Assembly: GCF_000725385.1 (NCBI RefSeq)
Contig: NZ_CP008884.1
Location: 1,736,001 to 1,800,000 of the forward strand
Direction: 5' to 3'
From: Dyella japonica A8
GTDB taxonomy: Bacteria; Pseudomonadota; Gammaproteobacteria; Xanthomonadales; Rhodanobacteraceae
Length of the DNA: 64,000 nucleotides
The notes below the pieces were generated by a model. It did no database searches, was not told the DNA's origin, and saw only the letters and a list, made by a program, of their open reading frames with translations. The position numbers were made by a program, and so were the translations under genes. Shown piece by piece: positions 53,196 through 61,758 of this stretch (within the stretch, counting starts at the first letter, position 1; every line of letters begins with the position of its first letter).

Positions 53196-55331
53196 ATGGT
53201 TCAAGCCGCCCTCAACGCAAGCTCGGGTCTGGCCGAGTGGCGCGAACGCGCCGGCAGCGTGTCGCCCGTGCTGGGCGAGGCGCTCGATGCGTGCGCGTTG
53301 TTGCCGATGAACCAGTCCGAGTGCGTCGACGTGCTGGATCTGCTGGCCATGCTCGGCTGCGACGCACAGACCCAGGCGGCCGCCTTGTGGTTCGAGGTGT
53401 CGCGGATCGATCCGGCGTCATGGGCGCTGCGCGAGCCGCATCTTCCGCAGGAGCTGCAGCGGCTGGTCGGTGGACAGGTGGCGGCGGAGCGCGTCTGGGC
53501 GCTGCATGCCCAGCACGGTGCCGACAGCGGGGCGGAGGGGTTGCGCCGCCTGTTGCTGGCGATCATCCGCGACCTGCGCGTGGTGTTCATCCTGCTCGCG
53601 CGGCAGCTGGCGCACATGCGTGCCGCGAGCACCCTGCCTGACAGCGAGCGCCAGCCGCTCGCCCGCCTGACGCGGGACATCCATGCGCCGCTCGCCAACC
53701 GGCTGGGCATCTGGCAACTGAAGTGGGAGCTGGAGGACCTCAGCTTCCGCTACCTGCAGCCGGACACCTACAAGCGCATCGCGCGCCTGCTCGACGAACG
53801 TCGCGTGGATCGCGAGGATTTCATCCGCGAGTCGCTGGCCACGCTGCACGGCGCGCTGGAAGCGGCGGGCATCCGCGCGGATCTGGCTGGCCGGCCCAAG
53901 CACATCTATTCGATCTGGAAGAAGATGCAGCGCAAGGCGCTGGAGTTCTCCGATCTCTACGACATCCGCGCCATACGCGTGCTGGTCGATTCCATCGGCG
54001 ACTGCTATGCCGCGCTGGGCGTGGTGCATACGCTGTGGCCGCACCTGCCGGGTGAGTTCGACGATTACATCGCACGCCCCAAGGGCAATGACTATCGCTC
54101 GCTGCACACCGCGGTGATCGGCCCGCGCGGCAAGACGCTGGAAGTGCAGATCCGCACGCACGAGATGCACCGCATCAACGAATTGGGCGTGGCCGCGCAC
54201 TGGCGCTACAAGGAAGGCGGCGCCGGCGACAGCGAGTTCGAGGCGAAGATCGCCTGGATGCGCCGCCTGCTGGAGCCGCGTCCCGACAGTGAAGGCGATC
54301 TTGCCGCCGAGCTGCAGACCGAATTGCTCGAAGACCGCGTCTACGTGCTGACGCCCAAGGGCGAAGTGGTGGACCTGCCGCACGGGGCCACCGTGCTGGA
54401 CTTCGCCTACCACGTGCATACGGAAGTGGGCCACCGGTGCCGGGGCGCCAAGGTCAATGGACGCATCGTGCCGCTGACCTTCCAGCCGTCCAGCGGCGAC
54501 CGGGTGGAAGTGCTCACCGGCAAGGTGGCCGAACCCAGCCGCGACTGGTTGTCGCCGCACCACGGTTACCTGCACACCTCGCGCGCGAAGGAAAAGGTAC
54601 GCACGTGGTTCCGCCGCATTGCCCATGACGCCAATCTCGCGGCGGGCCGTGCCATCTTCGAGAAGGAGATCAAGCGGCTTGCGCTGCCGGCGGCGGACAT
54701 CGGCAAGTTGCCGGCGCATTTCCACCTCAAGACCCATGACGAGCTGCTCGTCGCGCTGGCTTTGGGCGAAGTCGCTCCCGGCCAGATCGCCCGCGTGCTG
54801 CAGGAAGCGGCGGCACCTGCGCCCCTGCCCGCACCACCCTCGGCTGCCGCGCACGCGCGGCAGGCCGTGCGCGACCACAGCGCGCTCAGCATCGAAGGTG
54901 TCGGCAACCTGCTCACCACGCTCGCGCGTTGCTGCCAGCCGCTGCCGGGCGACCCGGTGCGCGGTTTCGTCACGCGCGGCCGTGGCGTGTCCGTGCACCG
55001 CGCCGATTGTCCCAGCCTGGCGCGACTGGCCCGCCGCGACCCGGACCGCGTGATCGAGGTGGAGTGGGGCAAGGCCGCCGCGCGCGCCTACGAGGTGGAC
55101 ATCGAACTGCGCGGCTACGACCGCAAGGGCTTGCAGAAGGATGTCACCAGCCTGATCAGCAACATGAGCATCCACATCATCGCCTCGTCCAGCCGGGTAT
55201 TCGCGCAGACGGGCGAGGTGGAGATGCGTTTCACCCTGCGCGTGCGTGACTTCGAGGAACTGTCCGGCCTGCTCAGCCGGTTGGTGGCGCTGCCCAACGT
55301 GGTCGACGCGCGTCGCGTCAGCGGTGGCTGA
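53196..55331 (+). CDS. relA: GTP pyrophosphokinase RelA
   Basis: 711 residues with the Rel/Spo layout: degenerate N-terminal hydrolase domain, synthetase domain (GRPKHIYSIWKKM, DLYDIRAIRVLV, EFDDYIARPKGNDYRSLHTA), TGS domain (VYVLTPKGEVVDLPHGATVLDFAYHVHTEVGHRC), a cysteine-bearing helical/ZFD region (CCQPLPGDPVRGFVTRGRGV) and a C-terminal ACT domain. The EFDD in the synthetase loop and the absence of an HDxxED hydrolase motif mark the RelA (synthetase-only) branch. It makes (p)ppGpp on ribosomes with uncharged tRNA. The start ATG is at 53196. The TPR membrane protein follows 77 bp downstream. Confidence 0.95.
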   Translation: MVQAALNASSGLAEWRERAGSVSPVLGEALDACALLPMNQSECVDVLDLLAMLGCDAQTQAAALWFEVSRIDPASWALREPHLPQELQRLVGGQVAAERVWALHAQHGADSGAEGLRRLLLAIIRDLRVVFILLARQLAHMRAASTLPDSERQPLARLTRDIHAPLANRLGIWQLKWELEDLSFRYLQPDTYKRIARLLDERRVDREDFIRESLATLHGALEAAGIRADLAGRPKHIYSIWKKMQRKALEFSDLYDIRAIRVLVDSIGDCYAALGVVHTLWPHLPGEFDDYIARPKGNDYRSLHTAVIGPRGKTLEVQIRTHEMHRINELGVAAHWRYKEGGAGDSEFEAKIAWMRRLLEPRPDSEGDLAAELQTELLEDRVYVLTPKGEVVDLPHGATVLDFAYHVHTEVGHRCRGAKVNGRIVPLTFQPSSGDRVEVLTGKVAEPSRDWLSPHHGYLHTSRAKEKVRTWFRRIAHDANLAAGRAIFEKEIKRLALPAADIGKLPAHFHLKTHDELLVALALGEVAPGQIARVLQEAAAPAPLPAPPSAAAHARQAVRDHSALSIEGVGNLLTTLARCCQPLPGDPVRGFVTRGRGVSVHRADCPSLARLARRDPDRVIEVEWGKAAARAYEVDIELRGYDRKGLQKDVTSLISNMSIHIIASSSRVFAQTGEVEMRFTLRVRDFEELSGLLSRLVALPNVVDARRVSGG

Positions 55332-55408
55332 ACACCGTGCGGCCCGGCCCGGGTGGCGAGCCGGCGCGATGTTAAGCTGACACCGTTAGACCCCACCCTC
55401 GTGAGCCC

Positions 55409-57148
55409 ATGAACGGACGCAAAGACCAGAACGACCGCGGGTCGGCCGGCCGCACCGAGCCCACCCTTGGCGACCTCGACAACCTGGACGGCAAGGAGCC
55501 CAAGCCCGGGAAGAGGGAAGACGACGGCCTGCCCAAGTTCTCGATCGACCCAGACATGGTCCGGCCCGCGCCGCCGCCACCACCCGAGCGCGGGTATCGG
55601 CGCCGTGGCTGGCTGATTCCGCTCGTGCTGCTGGTGGTCATCGGCGTGGGCACGTCGGTGTGGATCGGTCAGGACAAGTTGCGCGGCCTGGTGCCCAACA
55701 CCGAACTGGACGGCATCCTCGGGCGCGCCGAAACGGCCCTGCAGCAGGGGCATCTGGACGGCACCGATGGCAGCAGTGCGCGTGAGTTGTTCGAGGCGGC
55801 GCGTGCGCTGCAGCCCGACAACGACCGTGCACGCGATGGCCTGCGCAACGTCGGGCAGGCCGAGATCGCCCGCGCCGATGCCGCCCTGCAGGCCCACAAA
55901 CTCGACGAAGCCAGCCAGGCACTCACCGCTGCCCGCGAATTGCTGGGTGGTGGCAGTGACGTCGATCGCCTGACCCAGGCACTGGCAGCCGCCCGCAACG
56001 GCGTCGTGCCGACGGATCACCTGATCGAGCAGGCCCAGCAGGCCTTCGACGCCGGCAAGCTCGATGGCGACGGTGGCGCGGGCGACCTGTATCGCCGCGT
56101 GCTGGCGGCCGATCCCAACAATGCGGTCGCCAAGCACGGCCTGGACAAGGTCGGCGACGCGCTCGCCGTGCAGGTGCACAAGGCACTGGATGCCGGCGAC
56201 CGCGCGACAGCTTCCGCGCTGGTGGATCGCATCGCCGTGCTGCTGCCCAACTACGCCGAACTGCCGGCCTTGCGCGCCGCGCTGGTGCAGGTCAACGAGC
56301 AGGGCAACAACGCGCTCGCCGATGCCATCAAGCAGGGCCAGGATGCTCTGCGCGACGGCCGCGTCAGCGGCCAGGGTGATGACACGGCGCAGGCTCATTT
56401 CAAGGCGGCGCTGGCGATCGATCCCGACAATGCGGATGCCAAGGCGGGCATGGGACAGGTAGCGCAGGCCCTAATCGTGCAGGCCAATGCGGCGCTGGAC
56501 CATGGCGACAGCACGCATGCCCGCGAACTGATCGAACAGGCGGCCGCTCTTGCGCCGCATTCGGCGGATCTCGCTGCGGCGCGCGCGCGTCTTGGCGAGG
56601 AGCACAGGTCCAATGCCTCGCAGGTAGCCAAGGATGTTGCCGGCGATGTGGCCAGCGAAGCCGCCGCGGACAACAGCGAAGAGATGCAGCACCCGCCGCT
56701 CACGCCGCAGCAGAGCGCGGAGCTGGGGCGCATCATCCAGCGCGCCGACACCGCCGCGCACCAGGGCAACCTGATGCTGCCGCCGGGCGACAGCGCCTAC
56801 GATCTCTACCGGCAGGCGCTGGCCATGGATGGCAACAATCCGGTGGCACGACAAGGCCTGGAATTGTTGCCGGCGCTGGCCATCACCCAGTTCAACCAGG
56901 CGCTCGCCAGCGGGAACCTTCCGGCGGCGGGCAACCGCCTGGCCGATCTGTCCGACTTGTCGCCGGGCAATACCAACCAGGGCGTGCTGCGCCAGCGATT
57001 GGCCGGTGCGTGGATGGACCAGGCGGAACAGCAATTGCAGAGCGGCGATCGCGCCGGTGCGGCGCAATCGCTGGACAGCGCGCGCAAGCTGTCACCCGGC
57101 AATCCGCGTCTGGCGACGCTGATGGCGCGCCTGCAGTCGGGCGGTTGA
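55409..57148 (+). CDS. TPR-like membrane-anchored protein of unknown function
   Basis: 579 residues. A charged cytoplasmic N-terminus (~65 residues, with PPPPPER just before the membrane) precedes one membrane segment (GWLIPLVLLVVIGVGTSVWI). A periplasmic Ala/Leu/Asp-rich region of repeated helix pairs follows (ARELFEAARALQPDNDRARDGL; DLYRRVLAADPNNAVAKHGL; AHFKAALAIDPDNADAKAGM; DLYRQALAMDGNNPVARQGL), at least four clear TPR-like units. Likely a scaffold for periplasmic protein contacts. The SDR-like gene starts 10 bp downstream, so the two are likely co-transcribed after relA. Confidence 0.82.
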   Translation: MNGRKDQNDRGSAGRTEPTLGDLDNLDGKEPKPGKREDDGLPKFSIDPDMVRPAPPPPPERGYRRRGWLIPLVLLVVIGVGTSVWIGQDKLRGLVPNTELDGILGRAETALQQGHLDGTDGSSARELFEAARALQPDNDRARDGLRNVGQAEIARADAALQAHKLDEASQALTAARELLGGGSDVDRLTQALAAARNGVVPTDHLIEQAQQAFDAGKLDGDGGAGDLYRRVLAADPNNAVAKHGLDKVGDALAVQVHKALDAGDRATASALVDRIAVLLPNYAELPALRAALVQVNEQGNNALADAIKQGQDALRDGRVSGQGDDTAQAHFKAALAIDPDNADAKAGMGQVAQALIVQANAALDHGDSTHARELIEQAAALAPHSADLAAARARLGEEHRSNASQVAKDVAGDVASEAAADNSEEMQHPPLTPQQSAELGRIIQRADTAAHQGNLMLPPGDSAYDLYRQALAMDGNNPVARQGLELLPALAITQFNQALASGNLPAAGNRLADLSDLSPGNTNQGVLRQRLAGAWMDQAEQQLQSGDRAGAAQSLDSARKLSPGNPRLATLMARLQSGG

Positions 57149-57158
57149 GGGCCGTGGC

Positions 57159-58004
57159 ATGACCATCGTGGTGTTCGGGGCCAGCAGTCAGATTGGCCAT
57201 TTCCTGCTGCCCCGCCTGCGCGCGCGCGGGGCGCCGGTCACCGCATTGAGCCGCAAGCTGCGGCCCGCCCAGGCGGGTGTCCAGTGGCTGCAGGGCGAAC
57301 TGCCCGGGGCCATTCCTGCCGTGGAGCAGCCCTCGGCGGTGATCAGCTTTGGCCCGCTCAAGCCCTTCGGCGAGTGGCTGGCGTCGGCCCGGTTGCCCGC
57401 GTCCACGCGTGTCATCGCCACCAGTTCGATGAGTGCCGAATCCAAGCAGGCATCCGAGGTGGCGGCCGAGCGCGCGTTGTCGCAGATGCTGCGCGATGGC
57501 GAAGCCACGGTGGCGGCTGCCTGCGATGCGCATGACCTGCCGTGGACCATCTTCCGGCCCACCATCATCTACGGCGCCGGCATCGACAAGAGCCTTACCC
57601 CCATCGCGCAGCGTGCCAGCCGCCTGCACGTGTTCCCGCTGCCGGCGGGGCGCGGATTGCGCCAGCCTGTGCATGCGGACGATATCGCCGCCGCCGTGGT
57701 GGCCGCGCTCGATCAGCCGGAGGCGGCGGGTCGCATCCTGCCGCTGGGCGGCGGCGAGCGGCTCACGGCAGGTGAGATGTTCGCGCGCGTGCGCCGCAGC
57801 CTGGCCACGCCGACCCTGCCCGTGCCGATTCCGGCAGCGCTGCTGCGCCTCGCGCGCCATGCCGTCCCGCGTCTGCGGGGGCCGCTGACGCGGCTGGAGG
57901 CGGACCTGATTGCCGACAACAGCGAGCTGCAGCGCCTGCTTGGCGTGTCGCCCCGGCCGTTCCGGCCCGACGCCACCTGCTGGATCCCGCAACCGCCCTT
58001 GTAG
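57159..58004 (+). CDS. NAD(P)-dependent oxidoreductase (atypical SDR / NmrA-like)
   Basis: 281 residues with an N-terminal Rossmann dinucleotide motif (IVVFGASSQIGHFLLPRL), SSMSAESK in the SDR serine position, WTIFRPTIIYGAG with the family Tyr, and VHADDIAAAVVAAL. This pattern fits complex-I/NmrA-type extended SDRs. Substrate unknown. It starts 10 bp after the TPR gene. The stop codon TAG (58002-58004) lies inside the arm of a palindromic repeat (58001-58084), so the element provides the gene's end. Confidence 0.86.
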   Translation: MTIVVFGASSQIGHFLLPRLRARGAPVTALSRKLRPAQAGVQWLQGELPGAIPAVEQPSAVISFGPLKPFGEWLASARLPASTRVIATSSMSAESKQASEVAAERALSQMLRDGEATVAAACDAHDLPWTIFRPTIIYGAGIDKSLTPIAQRASRLHVFPLPAGRGLRQPVHADDIAAAVVAALDQPEAAGRILPLGGGERLTAGEMFARVRRSLATPTLPVPIPAALLRLARHAVPRLRGPLTRLEADLIADNSELQRLLGVSPRPFRPDATCWIPQPPL

Positions 58005-58084
58005 GAGCGCACGTGTGCGCGACCGTCGTCCGCCGGGGCTTCCGAACAGCCGGGCTCTGCGGTCGCGCACACGTGCGCTCCTAC
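58001..58084. repeat. REPIN-like inverted repeat, family 1 variant (GTAGGAGCGCACGTG type)
   Basis: 23-bp perfect arms (58001-58023 and 58062-58084) in which CCCTG is replaced by CGTG and GTGGGAG by GTAGGAG. The left arm contains the stop codon of the SDR gene. A related half-unit is at 63703. Confidence 0.9.
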
Positions 58085-58214
58085 AGTAGAGCCGCCCTCG
58101 GCACGCCCGGGCGGTGCCCGATCCATGCCACAACCTCTGCCCGGCGTTCAGATGCCCGCCGGGAAGCAGGCCCTATGATCCCCGGGCCTCTTCCTGTTCA
58201 GGATTCCCCCCCAC

Positions 58215-60536
58215 TTGGACTTCTTGACCCGTCTCCGCTCGATCTTCAGTGCCGTCTGGCCCTGGATCCGCATTCCGTTCTGGGTCTGCATGGGACTGCT
58301 GTTCGGCTTTGTGCTGCCCTACACGCTGGTGTTGAACAAACGCGTGCAGGACCGTTTCAACGACCTGGTGTTCGCCGTGCCCACGCGCGTCTACGCGCGG
58401 CCCTTGCCGTTGTCCGTCGGTACGCCGATGACGCCGGGAGCACTGGAACTTGAGCTGACCTTTGCCGGTTACAGCAACGATGGTCGCGCCGACGTGGCCG
58501 GCACCTGGACCAAGGAAGGCAGCACCTACACCATTTCCTCGCGTGGCTACGCCGGGCCGGACGGTGGCGAGCTGCCCAAGCGCATCCGCATGGCGCTGGG
58601 CAAGGGGCAGGTCGCCAGCCTGAAAGACCTGGGCACCGGCAAGCCGATGGAGCTGGCTCACCTGGACCCCGCGCGCATCGCCACCGTATACGGCTCGCAG
58701 CAGGAAGAGCGCCGCATCGTGCGCCTGACCGACGTGCCGCCGCTGTTGCTGTCCGGCCTGCAGGCGGTGGAAGACCGCGACTTCAAGCATCACTTCGGCA
58801 TCGACATCACGGCGATCATCCGCGCCTCGTTCGCCAATCTGCGCGCCGGGCACACGGTGCAGGGCGGTTCCACGCTCACGCAGCAGCTGGTGCGCAATCT
58901 GTTCCTCGACCGCGAGCAGCACTACTCGCGCAAGTTCAACGAAGCGCTGATGTCGATCCTGATCGAGGCGCACTACGACAAGAGCCGCATCCTCGAGGCC
59001 TACGTCAACGAAGTGTTCCTCGGCCAGCAGGGCGGCCAGGCGGTGCACGGTTTTGCCGCCGCGTCGGAGTTCTACTTCGGCCGCCGCGTGGAAGACCTCA
59101 AGCCGCAGGAAATGGCCCTGCTGATCGGCATGGTGAAGGGCCCGAGCTATTACGACCCGCGCCGCTATCCGGAGCGCGCGCTGTCACGACGCAACCTGGT
59201 GCTGGACCAGTTCGCGGAGACCGGCCTGGTTTCGGCGGAGCAGGCCAACGGCTACAAGGCGACGCCGTTGGGCATCGTCACCAACGGCCAGTTGCCGCAT
59301 AACCGCTTCCCGGCCTTCATGGATCTGGTGCGCGTACAGATCACCAACGACTTCGACGACGAAACCCTTTCCAAGGGCAACCTGAGCATTTTCACCACGC
59401 TCGATCCGGCTGCGCAGGTCTACGCGGAGCAGGCGATCACCACCACGACCAACGCGCTGGGCAAGCGCGGCGAGGCCGCCCAGGCCGCCGCCGTGGTGAC
59501 GGAAGCGCAGACCGGCGCGGTGCTCGCCATCGTCGGCAGCAAGGTGCCGGGCGACCAGGGCTTCAATCGCGCACTCGATGCGCGCCGCCAGATCGGCTCG
59601 CTGGTGAAGCCGCTGGTGTACCTCGTAGCGCTGACCAATCCGGAGCGCTGGAACCTGGCCAGTCCGGTGGAGGATTCGCCGATCAGCCTGCGTCAGTCCG
59701 ATGGCAGTTTCTGGACGCCGAAGAATGACGAGGGCGACGTGCATGGCGCCGTGCCCATGGTCGATGCGCTGGTGCACTCGTGGAACCTCGCCACCATCAA
59801 CCTGGGCATGAACATCGGCGTGCCACGCATCAAGGCGTTCCTTGAATCGTTCGGCCTCACCGGCGTGAACCCTAGCCCGTCGCTGTTGATCGGCGCGGTG
59901 GACATGGCCCCGTTGCAGGCGGCGCAGCTCTACCAGTACATCGCTGCCGATGGTCACGCGCTGCCGCTGCTGGCCGTGCGCGGCGTGGTGGATGCGCGCG
60001 GGCAGACCATCAAGCGCTACGAGGTGAAGACGGGTCCCGGCGAATACCAGCCGGCGGTGCGCCTGGTGACCTGGGCCATGCAGCAGGTGGCCCGCTCGGG
60101 TACGGCCGCATCGATCGGCAACTCCGGCCTGGCCTACCTCAATGCCGCGGGCAAGACCGGCACCAGCAACGACATGCGCGACAGCTGGTTCGCCGGCTTC
60201 ACCGGCGACCATCTGGCGTTGTTCTGGATGGGCCGTGACGACAACAAGCCGAGCGGCCTGTACGGCGCCACCGGCAGCCTGCGCGCATGGCAGGAGCTGT
60301 TCAAGAAGCTGCCCACGCGGCCGCTGCCTGCTGCGCCGGGCGATGGGCTGGAAATGGCGTGGATCAACACGGCCGATGGCAAACGCTCGGAGCCGGGCTG
60401 CGAAGGAGCGCGTCAGGTGCCCGTCGTGGCCGGTACACTGTCGCAGGACGCCGAGGGCTGCTTCTGGCAGCGTGTCGGCAATTTCTTCAGCGGTGACGCC
60501 TCCCCCGCGCCAGCGGCCACCGCCCCCATCCGGTAA
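58215..60536 (+). CDS. mrcB: Penicillin-binding protein 1B (bifunctional glycosyltransferase/transpeptidase)
   Basis: 773 residues. N-terminal cytoplasmic tail and membrane segment (IPFWVCMGLLFGFVLPYTLVL), UvrB-like domain 2, GT51 domain (EDRDFKHHFGID with catalytic Glu; GGSTLTQQLVRNLFL), and a transpeptidase domain with nucleophile motif SLVK, SWN and KTGTSN. It polymerises and cross-links peptidoglycan at the inner membrane. The start is TTG at 58215, because the next Met codons fall inside the membrane segment; AGGA lies 11 nt upstream. A lipoprotein gene starts on the last base of its stop codon. Confidence 0.95.
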   Translation: MDFLTRLRSIFSAVWPWIRIPFWVCMGLLFGFVLPYTLVLNKRVQDRFNDLVFAVPTRVYARPLPLSVGTPMTPGALELELTFAGYSNDGRADVAGTWTKEGSTYTISSRGYAGPDGGELPKRIRMALGKGQVASLKDLGTGKPMELAHLDPARIATVYGSQQEERRIVRLTDVPPLLLSGLQAVEDRDFKHHFGIDITAIIRASFANLRAGHTVQGGSTLTQQLVRNLFLDREQHYSRKFNEALMSILIEAHYDKSRILEAYVNEVFLGQQGGQAVHGFAAASEFYFGRRVEDLKPQEMALLIGMVKGPSYYDPRRYPERALSRRNLVLDQFAETGLVSAEQANGYKATPLGIVTNGQLPHNRFPAFMDLVRVQITNDFDDETLSKGNLSIFTTLDPAAQVYAEQAITTTTNALGKRGEAAQAAAVVTEAQTGAVLAIVGSKVPGDQGFNRALDARRQIGSLVKPLVYLVALTNPERWNLASPVEDSPISLRQSDGSFWTPKNDEGDVHGAVPMVDALVHSWNLATINLGMNIGVPRIKAFLESFGLTGVNPSPSLLIGAVDMAPLQAAQLYQYIAADGHALPLLAVRGVVDARGQTIKRYEVKTGPGEYQPAVRLVTWAMQQVARSGTAASIGNSGLAYLNAAGKTGTSNDMRDSWFAGFTGDHLALFWMGRDDNKPSGLYGATGSLRAWQELFKKLPTRPLPAAPGDGLEMAWINTADGKRSEPGCEGARQVPVVAGTLSQDAEGCFWQRVGNFFSGDASPAPAATAPIR

Positions 60537-61072
60537 TGATCATGCTTCGTCGCACCCTCCGCCTTTCCGCCCTTCCCGCATCGCTCGCCGTGCTGCTGCT
60601 CGCGGCGTGCACCCAGCCCGCGGCGCCCTCGCAGGCGACGCGCCCCTCGGTGTCCGACGACCAGATGCTGACGAGCATCCATGCGGCGGGCGACAAGGAA
60701 AAATCCGTGATCGACGTGAACCCGCTGCGCGATCCCGGCGTGGCGGCGCTGCAGGACGCGGCCGAAGGCGACCTGCGCGTCGGCAAGTACAGTGAAGCGG
60801 CCACCAAGCTCGACCAGGCGCTGAAGCTCAGCCCGGACTCGCCGGACCTGCTGCAGGACCGCGCCGAGCTCGCGATTCGCCTGAAGGATTACGCCAGCGC
60901 CGAGAAGTTTGCGCACCGCTCGTGGGAACTGGGCCCCAAGCTGGGGCCCTTGTGTGCGCGCAACTGGCAGACCATCGCCGTGCTGCGCCAGCACGCCGGC
61001 GACGATGCCGGTGCCGCGACGGCGGGCAAGGGCGTGGCCGAGTGCCATAAGGAAGGCATGCAGCGTTACTGA
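60536..61072 (+). CDS. TPR-containing lipoprotein, possible PBP1b partner
   Basis: 178 residues with a lipoprotein signal and lipobox LAAC (mature Cys followed by TQPAAPS). The mature part carries one to two TPR-like helix pairs (GDLRVGKYSEAATKLDQALKLSPDSPDLL, DYASAEKFAHRSWELGP). The ATG at 60536 overlaps the mrcB stop by one base; a second ATG at 60542 is an alternative. In E. coli an outer-membrane lipoprotein, LpoB, activates PBP1b. This protein is not recognisably LpoB, but its position, lipidation and TPR (as in LpoA) make a similar role an attractive inference. Confidence 0.8.
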   Translation: MIMLRRTLRLSALPASLAVLLLAACTQPAAPSQATRPSVSDDQMLTSIHAAGDKEKSVIDVNPLRDPGVAALQDAAEGDLRVGKYSEAATKLDQALKLSPDSPDLLQDRAELAIRLKDYASAEKFAHRSWELGPKLGPLCARNWQTIAVLRQHAGDDAGAATAGKGVAECHKEGMQRY

Positions 61073-61088
61073 GCCTCGGCGTTTCCCT

Positions 61089-61169
61089 GTGGGAGCGCAC
61101 CCTGTGCGCGACCGGGGCCGCGACGAGCCACATCGTGATCGTGCAGTCGCGCACAGGGTGCGCTCCCAC
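61089..61169. repeat. REPIN-like inverted repeat, family 1
   Basis: Perfect 24-bp arms (61089-61112 and 61146-61169) around a 33-bp spacer, between the convergent lipoprotein and VOC genes. Confidence 0.9.
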
Positions 61170-61190
61170 AGTTTCTGCGGCGCGCTGCGC

Positions 61191-61568
61191 CTAGCGCCGC
61201 CGCTCTTCCATCAGCCCCACCAGGTTCCCGTCCGGATCGCGCAGGAACGCCAGCCACAGCGTGTGGTCCGACAGCTCCGCCGTGGCCTGCGGTTCGCGCT
61301 CGCCCACGGCGCCGCGGTCCAGCAGGCGGCGGAACTGGTGTTCGATGTCCGCCACCTTGAAGTAAAGGACGGAATTGCCGCCTACGGTGCCGGCGCCCTG
61401 CGGCGTGGACAGCATCAATCGCACGCCGCCGGCCTGGAGGAAGGCCAGGTTGGCCGCCGGGCGAAACAGGAAGGGCAGCTCGAGGATGTCGCGGTAAAAC
61501 GCAAGCGCCGCATCGACGTCGCTGACCGTGACAGCGATCTGGCCGATGCCGGTGATCCCAGAGGACAT
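61191..61568 (-). CDS. VOC-family (glyoxalase/dioxygenase fold) protein
   Basis: 125 residues with the typical VOC pattern: IGQIAVTVSDVDAALAFYRDILELPF, FLQAGGVRLMLST, VLYFKVADIEHQFRRL, and the C-terminal FLRDPDGNLVGLMEE. The metal-type Glu of the last motif is present, so it may be a metal-dependent enzyme; the substrate is unknown. Start ATG at 61568. A family-2 palindrome lies just upstream. Confidence 0.88.
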   Translation of the reverse strand: MSSGITGIGQIAVTVSDVDAALAFYRDILELPFLFRPAANLAFLQAGGVRLMLSTPQGAGTVGGNSVLYFKVADIEHQFRRLLDRGAVGEREPQATAELSDHTLWLAFLRDPDGNLVGLMEERRR

Positions 61569-61639
61569 AGCGAGGCTCCGCGTTGAAGGCCTATGCAGTC
61601 TATTCGTCTATTCAAAGTCTCGCCTGAGCGTTCATTTTT

Positions 61640-61680
61640 CCTCACCGTCATTCCGGCGCAGGCCGGAATGACGATGAGGG
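61640..61680. repeat. Palindromic repeat, family 2, compact single hairpin
   Basis: CCTCACCGTCATTCCGGC and its inverse meet around GCAG, forming a nearly perfect ~18-bp stem between the divergent VOC and helicase genes. Confidence 0.85.
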
Positions 61681-61758
61681 GAATAGGCGCGTTCCGCGAG
61701 ATTTTGCCCAGACTCTAGGACATTCGCGCCCGCGCCTCCGGTCGGCGATACTTCGCGG

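Noticed and set aside
61681..61758. LexA operator upstream of the YoaA/DinG helicase
   Set aside because: No CTG-N10-CAG palindrome was found in the short upstream region.
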